A stretch of DNA of 64,000 nucleotides from the NCBI GenBank assembly GCA_047345645.1, contig JBLEFH010000004.1, one strand, 5' to 3'. The stretch comes from JBLEFH01 sp047345645. GTDB lineage: Bacteria; Pseudomonadota; Alphaproteobacteria; Rhodobacterales; Rhodobacteraceae. Below the pieces are notes generated by a model, which was given only the letters and a program-made list of their open reading frames with translations, was not told the origin of the DNA and searched no databases. The number at the start of each line of letters is the position of its first letter. The first letter of the stretch is position 1. The position numbers were made by a program, and so were the translations under genes. Below are positions 1 through 8,375 of this stretch, piece by piece.

Positions 1-2168
1 ACATTGGCATCGGAGTCGCTGTTCACCGCATCCGCCGCAACGGTGCTGGCCTCAGTGAACTCATACCCATCCGGGGTCGTGAACCGGACCTGATAATCGC
101 CCGCCGCGAGACCGTCGAAGAGATATTTGCCATTCGCATCGGTCAGCGTGGTGGCCACCACCTCACCATCGACCAGCAGCTCGACAGACACACCCGCCGC
201 CCCGCTCTCCGACCCGTTCAGCACGCCGTCGCCGTTGGTGTCATACCACACGGTGTCGCCAAGGGACGCAGTGTGCGGGTCTTCCACGATGAGGCCAGCG
301 TCGACGTTGGTGATGTCTTCACCGGCGCCGAGGGAGATCGTCCCGGTGTTGCCATCGGCATCAACATCGCTGTCGAGATCGTCATTGCCGCCTTGGTCCT
401 GACCGGTGAACACGTAACCTTCCGGGGCCACGACGCTGACGGAATACTCGCCCTCTTCGAGACCATCGAAGATGTAGTTGCCGTTTTCGTCCGTGGTGGT
501 CGTCGCGATCACATTGCCATCCGCGTCACGCAGATTGACTTCCGCGCCCGCAACGCCGGTTTCGCCTGCGTTCTGGATGCCGTCGCCATTGAGATCATAG
601 AACACGGTGTCGCCGATCGAGCCGAGCTCGACCACCGGGTCGGTGTTGCAGATCTTGAGATAATCGAAATAACCCTTGTCGCAGTAATCGCCCGCAGCCC
701 AGACCTTGATCTGGTCGCCCGGCTTGAGGTCGATCCCTTCGACGATGAACTCTTCGACGATTTTGGTGTCGCGGTCGGTATAGATCGGGCCGGACACGTC
801 TTTGCCGTTGACGTAGATGTAGAAGGTGGCCTTGCCGCCGCTGGCATCCCAAGCGCCGAGGGTGATGTCGAAAGTGCCAGCCGCGCCGTCCCAAGTGGTG
901 GTCGCATAGGCCCAGCCACTGGTCGCGTCATAGACATATTCGCCGCCCGAAGTGCTCGATGCGGTGCCCACGCGGAAGCCGCAGAGGTTCATGTCCTCGG
1001 CTTCGATTTTCACACATTCAGCAACGACGGTGCCGCCTTCTTGAATGCCGGCATCGACATTGCAGATCGCTTTGCCCGCGCCGACGGTGAAGAGGTCGGT
1101 CTGACCGGAAGCGTCGGCATCGGAGTCGTAGCGCTTGTCGCCCACATCCTTGTCCGCGAAGGTCTTGTCGTCCTGCTCGGGGAAGAGGACGCGATACTGG
1201 CCTTCGGCGAGGTTCTTGAAGCTGTATTTGCCGTTGGCATCGGTGGTCGTGGTCGCCACGACATTGCCATCCGCATCGACGAGGGTGATCGTCGCGCCTT
1301 CAACGCCGGTGTCGCCACGGCTCTCGGTGTCCGAATTGTCGTTGTCGTGGAAGAAACGGCCCGTGATGCTCGCGGTGTTTTCTTCCTGAACGCCGGCATC
1401 GACGTTTTTCACGGTCTGGCAGTCACCGAGCTTGATGATGTCGGTCTGGCCATTGGCGTTGGCGTCGGAATCGGTCGAGGAGTAGCCCACATCCTTGGCG
1501 GCGAATGTCTTGCCGTCGAGATCCGGGAACACGACGCGATACTGGCCAGCCGCAAGGCCGGTGAAGGCGTAGTTGCCATGCGCGTCGGTCGTGGTGGTTG
1601 CCACGACATTGCCATTGGCATCGACCAGCGTGACGGTTTTGCCCGCAAGGCCGGTGTCACCGTCATTCTCGGTGTTCGAGTTGTCATTGTCGGCAAAGAA
1701 GCGGCCTTTGATCGCCGATTCCTGGCGCGGTGCGGTCTGGATGCCCGCATCGACATTGGTCCAGCACTCGCCTTTGCCCACGCTGACCACTTCGGAGATG
1801 CCGTTTGCATCCGCATCGGAGTCGACGCTCTTGTTCGAGCCGACATTCTGGTCCGCAAAGACCTTGCCGTCCTGCTTCGGGAATACGACGCGGTAGTCGC
1901 CCGCTTTGAGATTGGTGAACTTATAGTTACCGTTGTAATCGGTGGTGGTGGTCGCGACCACCTTGCCATCGCTGTCGATCAGCTTCACAACAACGCAGGC
2001 AACGCCTTTGTCGCCATAGCTTTCCGTGTCGGAATTGTCTTTGTCGTAGAAATAACGGCCGCTTAACGAAGCATTGCCGTAATCGTAGGAACTTCCATGG
2101 TCGTAGGACCGATAGTAATCGTTATACTTATACCCGTAATAGGAATTGTAGCCGTAGTAGTAGGTCAT
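1..2168 (-). CDS. Repeat-rich surface/secreted protein with SdrD B-like domains and a CBM-like domain (partial, C-terminus missing)
   Basis: The minus frame is open from an ATG at 2168 to the left edge, giving 722 codons without a stop. Residues 1-32 are tyrosine-rich (13 Tyr). Three similar SdrD_B/Cna_B-type repeats follow, starting near residues 33, 152 and 267. Each has an Asp-rich acidic loop (D-N-D-N-S-like), a VVATTTTD segment, a YRV-F-P strand and a NVDAG end. Residues about 385-508 look like a carbohydrate-binding module (IEAED start, Trp-rich beta pattern). Two more B-type domains start near 514 and 635 and carry NGDG loops. There is no Sec signal peptide, so type I secretion through a C-terminal signal outside the window is possible; this is inference. 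An adhesin or matrix protein fits the neighbouring EPS locus. A GGGGG stretch shortly upstream may serve as ribosome binding site. Confidence 0.75.
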   Translation of the reverse strand, partial: MTYYYGYNSYYGYKYNDYYRSYDHGSSYDYGNASLSGRYFYDKDNSDTESYGDKGVACVVVKLIDSDGKVVATTTTDYNGNYKFTNLKAGDYRVVFPKQDGKVFADQNVGSNKSVDSDADANGISEVVSVGKGECWTNVDAGIQTAPRQESAIKGRFFADNDNSNTENDGDTGLAGKTVTLVDANGNVVATTTTDAHGNYAFTGLAAGQYRVVFPDLDGKTFAAKDVGYSSTDSDANANGQTDIIKLGDCQTVKNVDAGVQEENTASITGRFFHDNDNSDTESRGDTGVEGATITLVDADGNVVATTTTDANGKYSFKNLAEGQYRVLFPEQDDKTFADKDVGDKRYDSDADASGQTDLFTVGAGKAICNVDAGIQEGGTVVAECVKIEAEDMNLCGFRVGTASSTSGGEYVYDATSGWAYATTTWDGAAGTFDITLGAWDASGGKATFYIYVNGKDVSGPIYTDRDTKIVEEFIVEGIDLKPGDQIKVWAAGDYCDKGYFDYLKICNTDPVVELGSIGDTVFYDLNGDGIQNAGETGVAGAEVNLRDADGNVIATTTTDENGNYIFDGLEEGEYSVSVVAPEGYVFTGQDQGGNDDLDSDVDADGNTGTISLGAGEDITNVDAGLIVEDPHTASLGDTVWYDTNGDGVLNGSESGAAGVSVELLVDGEVVATTLTDANGKYLFDGLAAGDYQVRFTTPDGYEFTEASTVAADAVNSDSDAN
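1030..2072 (-). repeat. Three tandem coding repeats of about 115 codons
   Basis: The first three SdrD_B-like domains form a tandem array with a period of about 345-355 bases. Each unit encodes G-R-(Y/F)-F-x-D-(K/N)-D-N-S, then a VVATTTTD segment, a YRV-F-P motif and a NVDAG terminus. The units are similar at DNA level, so copy number could vary by recombination. The boundaries are approximate and were read from the translation. Confidence 0.7.
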
Positions 2169-2337
2169 ATGAACCCCCAATTGTTAACCCAAACAGGGGG
2201 AACACGCGCAGCGATGCGCATGGCAGCAAAATCTACGGGAACCCCCACCCAACGGTTCTCGTTTATGTTTTGTTAACCACAAAGTCAAACAGTTTTGATG
2301 AAGTGTTACAGAATTTCATGTGCTAGATTGACTAAAA
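2169..2337. promoter_or_regulatory. AT-rich divergent intergenic region
   Basis: This spacer separates the minus-strand surface protein from the plus-strand phosphatase and must hold both promoters. It is clearly richer in A+T than its flanks. GTTAAC occurs at 2183-2188 and 2272-2277, the same hexamer that builds the palindrome at 8313-8326 in the EPS locus. I could not assign a -35/-10 pair with confidence. Confidence 0.4.
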
Positions 2338-3051
2338 ATGAAGGCCAGAAACATATCTATGCTTAATAAACTCTTTGGCATAAGTAAAAATAGCGAGAAT
2401 ATTAACCCTGACCAGCCCATGGCTGTTCTTGGCGACATACATGGCCGATATAGCTTATTTAAATCCCTTATAGAAAAAATGACATCTTTGGACGGGTGGC
2501 AAGATGTTCAGGTTGTGCTTTTAGGGGATTTGGTGGATCGCGGCTCACGGAGTCGTGACGTGATCGACCTCGCCATGACGTCGGGTCACATCGCGCTGAA
2601 GGGCAATCATGAAGAGATGATGCTCGATTTTCTCAATGGAATCAGTCGCCGGTGGCTGGAGCATGGCGGGGCGGAGACGCTGGAGAGCTTCGGTTTGACC
2701 CTGTCAGCCACCCCTGAGGATCTGCACGCGGCCCTTGGGGAAGAGCGGCTGGCCTGGCTGAACACGATGCCTACATCTTACTTGAACGGCAATATCCTCT
2801 TGGCCCATGCGGGCGGCGATCCCGGCGCGCCGCCGGATGATCAGCCGGAGGAGGCGCTTCTTTGGGGGGTGCGCGGCGGGCCAACCGCCCGGAAAGACGG
2901 AGTTTTCGTGGTCCATGGCCATTATGCGCGCCGGTCGGCCAAGCGCTCTGCGGGGATCCTCAATCTCGACAGCGGCGCGGCTTATGGCGGCCCGCTGAGT
3001 GCGGCGCTGATCGCGGAGGGGCATCTGGAAATTATTGAAGCCGGCCCCTGA
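2338..3051 (+). CDS. PP1/lambda-type metallophosphoesterase (serine/threonine protein phosphatase family)
   Basis: The 237-residue protein carries the three classic metal-site motifs of the PPP family: GDIHGR (about residues 32-37), GDLVDRG (about 62-68) and GNHEE (about 84-88). A later VVHGH motif supplies the last metal ligand. It has no signal peptide or membrane segment, so it is probably cytoplasmic. An ATG at 2359 (residue 8) is an alternative start. The first 60 or so bases are AT-rich while the 3' half has the usual high GC. It lies between the surface protein and the EPS locus, which includes a tyrosine kinase, so a role in reversing protein phosphorylation is possible. Diadenosine tetraphosphate hydrolase (ApaH-like) activity is an alternative that motifs alone cannot exclude. 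Confidence 0.8.
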   Translation: MKARNISMLNKLFGISKNSENINPDQPMAVLGDIHGRYSLFKSLIEKMTSLDGWQDVQVVLLGDLVDRGSRSRDVIDLAMTSGHIALKGNHEEMMLDFLNGISRRWLEHGGAETLESFGLTLSATPEDLHAALGEERLAWLNTMPTSYLNGNILLAHAGGDPGAPPDDQPEEALLWGVRGGPTARKDGVFVVHGHYARRSAKRSAGILNLDSGAAYGGPLSAALIAEGHLEIIEAGP

Positions 3052-3096
3052 GGGACCGGCTTCCTGTGTCACTATGCCGCGGCGATTACTTTGGCG

Positions 3097-4275
3097 TTAC
3101 TGGCGCTCGAAGCTCCAGCTGAACCCGGCGGAGAGACGATGCACATCGTCGTCATCGGACTCGGTCTGGAAGAGATAGCCGATATTGCCGCGCGCGCGCG
3201 GCGTGAAGTTGTGGTTATAGCGCGCCGTGAGGTTCTGCTTGTCGCTGTCATCATCCCAAAGCGCGTTGACGCCGAAGGACATGGAGTCGCGCCGGGTCAG
3301 ACTGCGGTTGTAATCGAAGCCCGCACGGGTCGTCTCGACCAGCTCGCCGTCGCTGTCCGGGTCCTGCGCATGGCTGACGCTGAAACGCATCCGGTCCCGC
3401 GCGCGGGTGAGCGTCGCGCCGAGATTGCCGCCGAGGCTGAACTCATCCGTATCGTCCGACCAGTCCGTCCCGATGGCGCCATCGACCGCAAATGTCGGCG
3501 AGAGCTGGCCCGACGCGCCGATCCGGGCGGAGGCGCGTTTGATGTCGTCGTCATCTTCAGGCTCGTAAAGCCCGCCGGTGCCGCTCAGATTGATCGACCA
3601 AGTCGGCGAGACCGCGCGGCTATACCCGAGGCTCAGGCTGGTATTGGTGTAATCCGTCCCTGCCTGATCGTCGTCATAGCTGCGATCGCTGACATTGACG
3701 GACATGTTCACACTGTCCCGCGGCGTGAGGCGATAGGCCAGACCCGCGCTGCCGTTGAGATAGCGGACTTTGCCGGAAAGGTCCTCCGCCTCGATCAGAT
3801 CGTCGGGGGAGATCACCTCATCCTCATCGGGAATATTGATGTTGAACACCGTCGTGTCGTAATCGCGCTGGCGGTAGGACAGGCTGGCATTCGAGTTGAG
3901 ACGCGGCGTCAGGGCGCTGGTGAGATAGAAGCGGATATTCGGCTCGGAGATCGAGGTTTCGAACTCGTCATCGTCGTTATCCTCTTCGGCCACCAGCGAG
4001 AGGCCCGTGCTGACGCCCACTTCCGTCGTGCGGGTGCGGCGATCCAGATTGAGGTTCAGGCTCGTCGTCGCGCCATAGCCAAATTCGCCGCCATCATCCT
4101 CGACATAGGCCGATTGCCCGAAGGTGAGCCGCGTGCGGGTGCCGCGCCCGAGCGGTTGCGCGCCGAAGAGCGAGTCCGGCACATTGACCACCTGCTCTGG
4201 CGGAACCGACGGGGAGACCTGCCCCCAAACGGGCGCCGCAGCGAGGGCGATGGCCGTGAGACCGACCCGCCGCAT
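3097..4275 (-). CDS. Outer-membrane beta-barrel protein of the EPS locus
   Basis: The 392-residue protein has a short cleavable signal (MRRVGLTAIALAAAPVWG) followed by alternating hydrophobic/polar strands separated by Asp-rich turns. It ends in an aromatic strand (FSWSFERQ), as expected for an outer-membrane barrel. In position and style it resembles the uncharacterised barrel proteins found in PEP-CTERM-type EPS loci; this is family knowledge, not a search result. Its ATG overlaps the stop of the upstream polysaccharide-export gene (TGATG at 4273-4277), so translation is probably coupled. A role as the EPS secretion pore is inferred. The acidic loops suggest Ca2+ binding or simple solubility. 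Confidence 0.7.
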   Translation of the reverse strand: MRRVGLTAIALAAAPVWGQVSPSVPPEQVVNVPDSLFGAQPLGRGTRTRLTFGQSAYVEDDGGEFGYGATTSLNLNLDRRTRTTEVGVSTGLSLVAEEDNDDDEFETSISEPNIRFYLTSALTPRLNSNASLSYRQRDYDTTVFNINIPDEDEVISPDDLIEAEDLSGKVRYLNGSAGLAYRLTPRDSVNMSVNVSDRSYDDDQAGTDYTNTSLSLGYSRAVSPTWSINLSGTGGLYEPEDDDDIKRASARIGASGQLSPTFAVDGAIGTDWSDDTDEFSLGGNLGATLTRARDRMRFSVSHAQDPDSDGELVETTRAGFDYNRSLTRRDSMSFGVNALWDDDSDKQNLTARYNHNFTPRARGNIGYLFQTESDDDDVHRLSAGFSWSFERQ

Positions 4276-4871
4276 CAGAATTCAAACAGGCGGCGTTGCG
4301 GCACGATGATCACGTCACCGTCGCGCATTTCGACGATCTGGCGGAACTCGGCCCCTTGCTCAACGGCGTTGTAATCCATGAGATAGGTTTTCTGCGCGCC
4401 CTCTTTCTGGCGGCGCAGCTGGATCCGCTGGGTCGCCGCGAAATCCGACAGACCGCCCGCAAGGGAGATCGCCTGAAGGAAGGTCACCGGCGTTTCGACC
4501 TCTTTGAGACCGGGGCTGCTGACCTCTCCCATCACGTAGATCTTGATGGTGTCCATCATGAGCTCTTCTTCCATCGGCGCTTCCTGGATCAGCGCGACCG
4601 AGATGGTCGGGCGGATGGCGAAGCTGCCCGAGAGGCGCGAGCGGATGATTTCCTCCACCGATTCCACCGAGCGGCCCGAGGCCTTGATCGACCCGCCGAT
4701 CGGCATCGAGATGTAGCCATCGGGGCGCACCAGAACCTGACGATCCAGAAGCGGATCCTCCAACACGCTCACCGAGAGGCGATCCCCCGGCTGGATTTCA
4801 TATCTTTGCGCCAGAGCCGGCGTTGCCAATGTGGCGATTAGCGATACAGCTGCCAGAAGGGCCCGCATCAT
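4275..4871 (-). CDS. Wza/BexD-like polysaccharide export protein (Poly_export plus SLBB)
   Basis: The 198-residue protein has an N-terminal signal (MMRALLAAVSLIATLATPALA) cut before QRYEIQPGD, the hallmark start of the Poly_export domain (YxxxPGDxLxVxVxxxP). A second half with an IYVMGEVSSPG motif is an SLBB domain. It is shorter than E. coli Wza and lacks a lipobox cysteine and the C-terminal membrane helix. The separate beta-barrel encoded immediately downstream may therefore provide the outer-membrane pore. Its expected role is the periplasmic/outer-membrane channel for EPS export, working with the Wzz-like protein at 9343-10875. Expression is probably from a promoter in 4872-5019, or by read-through from the TPR gene. 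Confidence 0.85.
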   Translation of the reverse strand: MMRALLAAVSLIATLATPALAQRYEIQPGDRLSVSVLEDPLLDRQVLVRPDGYISMPIGGSIKASGRSVESVEEIIRSRLSGSFAIRPTISVALIQEAPMEEELMMDTIKIYVMGEVSSPGLKEVETPVTFLQAISLAGGLSDFAATQRIQLRRQKEGAQKTYLMDYNAVEQGAEFRQIVEMRDGDVIIVPQRRLFEF

Positions 4872-5019
4872 GTGTCTCCTTATCCATTACAGCGACCGTA
4901 AAAACCGAACGCTGCCCACCTTTTCTCACCCACTATAGACCACTGCGGCGGTTAGGCCGCAGTATTTGCCCGCAACTTAGGCAGAAGCCGCACCCAACTG
5001 TCGCAGCTTTGCAACAGCT

Positions 5020-7416
5020 TTAATTCTCGCCAATCGCCGCCAAACGAGATCTTGCATCCGCGATTTGTGGCAAATCGAGACCTTGCTGCTCGGCCAGTTC
5101 AATGGCGCGGCCAAGGTAACGGCGGGCCTGCGGCGCTTGGCCAAGCTCGGCATAGGCGACGCCCGCGTGATACTGGACGAGCGGCTGATCGACGAGTTGA
5201 TCCGCCGCAGGGCCGAGATAGGCGAGCGAGGCTTCGACCTCATCGCGCTGGAACAGCAGCCAGCCATAGGTGTCCTGAAACGCCGGGACGTTGGAATCGC
5301 GCAGCGGGCGGGCGATTTCCGCCGCATCGTCGAGCGACATCTCGCCCTCGCGGTAATCCATCATCAGGCTGACGAGGTTATTGGCATAGACGACATTGTC
5401 CGGGAACTCGTCATGGAGCGCCTGATAGACGCCAATCGCGTCGTCCGTTCGGCCCTGCCCTTCATAAAGACGGGCCTTTTGCGCACGGATCACCGCGTTA
5501 TTGCTCAAAGTCTCGATGCCTTCGTCGAGGATCGCTTCGGCGGCGTCAATGTCGCCTTCCCGCGCGTTCAGCGACGCGATGGTCAGGTAAATTTCCGGCG
5601 CAAGCGGGATGGCGTCTTTGCCGCGATTGAACCATTCGCGGGCCGTGTCGTTATCGTCGGAGGAGAGCGCCAGACGCCCGCGGAGCAGATAGCCGCGCGG
5701 ATCCTGCGGCTCGTCCTCGATATAGCCTTCGAGATAGGTCGCCGCGTCCTCTTCCCGTCCCGCGCGCACGAAGGCGGAGATGAGATTGGGCAGAGTCGTG
5801 CGTGTGGCCGTGCCTGCTTCCAGCGAGGATTGGAGTTGCGCGATCAGCTCATCCACATCGTTCTGGCCGCTCAGGATCGCCGCCTGAAGCTCTTCGGCGA
5901 GCGCATTGGCGTCGTCACTGCCGAGCGCGGCGAGACGGTCGGCGACTTCACCGGCTTCGATCCAGTTCGCTTCCCGCACAGCCACCCGGCCAAGATGCGC
6001 CAGAAGAATGACCGAATCCGGGTTCACATCGAGACCCTGCTGAACCACCGTGCGAATCCCGTCGTCGCGGCCCTGCGAGGCGAGGAAGGCGACATAGCGG
6101 TTCACGATATTCGGGTCGTAATTGCTGACCTCGGCGGCGCGGGCGAATTGCTCGCGGGCGAGATCTTCATTGCCATTGCGCTGATAGGCGGTGGCAAGTT
6201 GGTTGACGGCGGCGAGATTCTGCGGGTCCGTATCGAGAGCCTGACGCAGATCGGCGATGGCCAGATCCAGCTCGTTCTCCTCCAGATAGCGGCCACCACG
6301 CAGGACCAGCGCGTCGGCGCGGGTCGGGTCTTCGCTCAGGATCGACTCCAGCGCTTCGTCGGCTTTTTCATGCTCGCCATTCGAGAGATACAGCCGGGCC
6401 AGCGCAACATTGAGCATACCGCGCTCGTTGAGCGAGGCATCTTCATTTTCAGCCTTCAGCGCTTCGAGACGGGCAATCGCGTCCTGCTGATCGTCGCCCG
6501 CCGCAATCGCCGCGGCGCGCATGAGATAGCGCAGCGGCTCTTCGGCTTCGCTGGCGAGTTGCTTGAGTTCGGCCTCAGCCGCTTCCGGGCCCTTGCTCCG
6601 CTGGATGAGCGCAACGAGACGCTGCTCCATCGCTTCGCGGTCCGGGCTGACCTCAAGACCGTCGCGCAGAACGGCAATCGCCGTGTCCGCATCCTCCGCC
6701 TCGGTAAAGAGCCAGCGAGCGCGCAATTCGCGAATCCGGTCATTTTGCGGGGCGGCTTCGAGCATGGAGGCAAGCTGCGCGCCAATCGCCTCCTGATCGT
6801 CCTGCTGCTCCAACACGCTGAGGCGGAACAGCTGCGCGCCGTAGCTTTCGCTGTCCGCCATGCTTTCGGCGACTTCGCGGGCGCCTTCAAGATCGCCCTG
6901 CTCCAGCATGTCATCGCCCAGGATCAGACGCGCGCGGAGGTTCTCCGGGTCCGCGTCCTGAATTTCACGGGCAAGCTCCAGGCCGCGCGCGCGATCATCG
7001 CCATTATAGGCAATGGAGGCGCGGATGGATTTGGCATTGATATTGTCGGGGTCGACCTCTTCGAGCTTGGTCAGCTGCTCTTCGGCCAGCTCCGTCGCAC
7101 CGCCGATATAGTAAATCTCGGCCAGCTCATAGAGCGCATCGACATGTTCGGGGTTCTGTTCAAGAAGCCGGCGGAACTGCGAGGCGGCTTCGGTAATATT
7201 GCCAGCGTCTCGAGTCAGACGCGCATAGAGAAGCCGCGCGTCCTGATGTTCGCCATTCAGTTGAAAGACATTCCGCAACTCGACACGGGCTTTTTCGTCT
7301 TCGCCCGCATCAGAAAGTTCAACAGCGCTCTGGTAATATTTCTCAGCTCGCTCTTCTGCATTGTCACAAGCAGCGAGTGCGGCAAGCATAGCCGCGCCAA
7401 TCATCAAATTTTTCAT
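5020..7416 (-). CDS. Large TPR lipoprotein, PrsT-like (EPS/exosortase-type locus)
   Basis: The 798-residue protein begins MKNLMIGAAMLAALAACDNAEE, a lipoprotein signal with lipobox LAAC and Cys near residue 16. The rest is a long solenoid of tetratricopeptide-like units (repeated A-LY-LAEIY, NP/DP-x-N and A-x-x-R patterns). The segment EKYYQSAVELSDAGEDEKA resembles the start of the PrsT family of PEP-CTERM-type EPS loci. Length fits that family, which usually has more than 20 TPR units. Such proteins are thought to scaffold the periplasmic secretion machinery. It lies between the export protein and the sugar transferase on the same strand. Confidence 0.75.
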   Translation of the reverse strand: MKNLMIGAAMLAALAACDNAEERAEKYYQSAVELSDAGEDEKARVELRNVFQLNGEHQDARLLYARLTRDAGNITEAASQFRRLLEQNPEHVDALYELAEIYYIGGATELAEEQLTKLEEVDPDNINAKSIRASIAYNGDDRARGLELAREIQDADPENLRARLILGDDMLEQGDLEGAREVAESMADSESYGAQLFRLSVLEQQDDQEAIGAQLASMLEAAPQNDRIRELRARWLFTEAEDADTAIAVLRDGLEVSPDREAMEQRLVALIQRSKGPEAAEAELKQLASEAEEPLRYLMRAAAIAAGDDQQDAIARLEALKAENEDASLNERGMLNVALARLYLSNGEHEKADEALESILSEDPTRADALVLRGGRYLEENELDLAIADLRQALDTDPQNLAAVNQLATAYQRNGNEDLAREQFARAAEVSNYDPNIVNRYVAFLASQGRDDGIRTVVQQGLDVNPDSVILLAHLGRVAVREANWIEAGEVADRLAALGSDDANALAEELQAAILSGQNDVDELIAQLQSSLEAGTATRTTLPNLISAFVRAGREEDAATYLEGYIEDEPQDPRGYLLRGRLALSSDDNDTAREWFNRGKDAIPLAPEIYLTIASLNAREGDIDAAEAILDEGIETLSNNAVIRAQKARLYEGQGRTDDAIGVYQALHDEFPDNVVYANNLVSLMMDYREGEMSLDDAAEIARPLRDSNVPAFQDTYGWLLFQRDEVEASLAYLGPAADQLVDQPLVQYHAGVAYAELGQAPQARRYLGRAIELAEQQGLDLPQIADARSRLAAIGEN

Positions 7417-7458
7417 AACGCCCCAAAGTAAATTGCCACCCGGTCGGGTGGCAATAAG

Positions 7459-8151
7459 CTAGCAGCCCGTGCCGCGAACGACAATGAGGGCTGTGCGCAT
7501 CATGACAGAAACGTCAGTCGCCAGCGACATTTCGCGGAGATAACGGGCGTCATGATGGGCGCGTCCGGCAAAGCTGCCGACGCTGCGATCCGAGATCTGC
7601 CAGTAGCCGGTCAGGCCGGGACGCATGTAGAAATAAGAGCGGCCCGGATAAAGCGCACGCTGCTCGGGCAGCATCGGGCGCGGGCCGACGAGGCTCATAT
7701 CGCCGATCAGCACGTTCCAAAGCTGCGGAAGCTCATCCAGCGACGTCTTGCGGATAAACCTGCCGAGGCGCGTGACGCGCGGGTCATCGTTAAGCTTTTG
7801 CTTCTCTTCCCACTCCTGCCGGGCGACCGGATCGGAGGCGAGCAGCTCTTCGAGCTTCTCATCTGCATCGGGAATCATCGACCGCAACTTCCAGAATCGG
7901 AAAGATCCACCATTCCGACCCACGCGAGATTGCGAGTAGAACGCGCCACTGCCGTCGCGCGAAATCAAGTAAGCCAAAAGCAAAACAACGGGCAAAACGA
8001 TTGGCAGGCTGATCAGAACCAGCACAATATCGAAAAGCCGCTTTAAAATTATGGAATAAAATCCACCTTCCAGACCAAGATGATTATCTCTGTCGTCAGG
8101 TCCACCTGTCCCTGCCATGGGACGGGCCACGTATAAATCCGCGTTACTCAT
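7459..8151 (-). CDS. Polyprenyl-phosphate sugar-1-phosphate transferase (bacterial sugar transferase, WcaJ/ExoY type)
   Basis: The 230-residue protein has an N-terminal hydrophobic helix (about residues 38-62) followed by the bacterial sugar transferase domain: KLRSM, DELPQLWNVL-GDMSLVGPRP and the RPGLTGYWQ motif. This family moves a hexose-1-phosphate onto undecaprenyl phosphate at the inner membrane and starts each EPS repeat unit. It is the short monotopic form (ExoY-like), without the multi-pass N-terminal half of WcaJ. I chose ATG 8151 over 8166 because GGAG lies just upstream of it. It is first in the minus arm, facing the ATPase gene across a regulatory region. Confidence 0.88.
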   Translation of the reverse strand: MSNADLYVARPMAGTGGPDDRDNHLGLEGGFYSIILKRLFDIVLVLISLPIVLPVVLLLAYLISRDGSGAFYSQSRVGRNGGSFRFWKLRSMIPDADEKLEELLASDPVARQEWEEKQKLNDDPRVTRLGRFIRKTSLDELPQLWNVLIGDMSLVGPRPMLPEQRALYPGRSYFYMRPGLTGYWQISDRSVGSFAGRAHHDARYLREMSLATDVSVMMRTALIVVRGTGC

Positions 8152-8375
8152 TGAATTCTCCACCACTACATTCCGTCCGCACGATCACCACATCTCATCG
8201 CGGACGGCCCACGGAGAGACAATTAGCACCTAATGCGCATTGGCACAACTTTTTAGAAAACTTGCTTTCGAAACTGTGAAGATTTAAGTGAACATGCTCA
8301 CAATTTTGAGATGTTAACTAGTTAACCAGATGAGTGAGCTTATTTAACCTCTCAAACATATCATCATGATGACAT
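8152..8375. promoter_or_regulatory. Divergent regulatory region of the EPS locus
   Basis: This AT-rich spacer of 224 bases separates the minus arm (sugar transferase and onward) from the plus arm (ATPase, Wzz-like, kinase) and should carry both promoters. It holds the perfect palindrome annotated at 8313-8326 and another TTTAACC near 8343-8349. A control region for coordinated EPS expression is inferred from its position. Confidence 0.55.
8313..8326. promoter_or_regulatory. Perfect 14-bp palindrome GTTAACTAGTTAAC, candidate operator
   Basis: GTTAACTAGTTAAC reads the same on both strands and sits near the plus-arm side of the EPS divergent region. A 14-base perfect palindrome in a regulatory spacer fits the binding site of a dimeric regulator. 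The spacing of its TTAA halves is 4 bases, not the 7 of a CtrA box. The regulator is not identifiable here. Confidence 0.5.

Noticed and set aside
273..2066. 597-residue plus-strand open frame
   Set aside because: It is antisense to the SdrD-like gene; its low-complexity repeats only mirror the coding repeats on the minus strand.
5065..7431. 788-residue plus-strand open frame
   Set aside because: It is the antisense shadow of the TPR lipoprotein, which has a signal peptide, lipobox and clear repeats.
8314..8349. Possible CtrA box in the EPS spacer
   Set aside because: The TTAA elements are separated by 4 or by more than 15 bases, not 7, so the CtrA consensus is not met.
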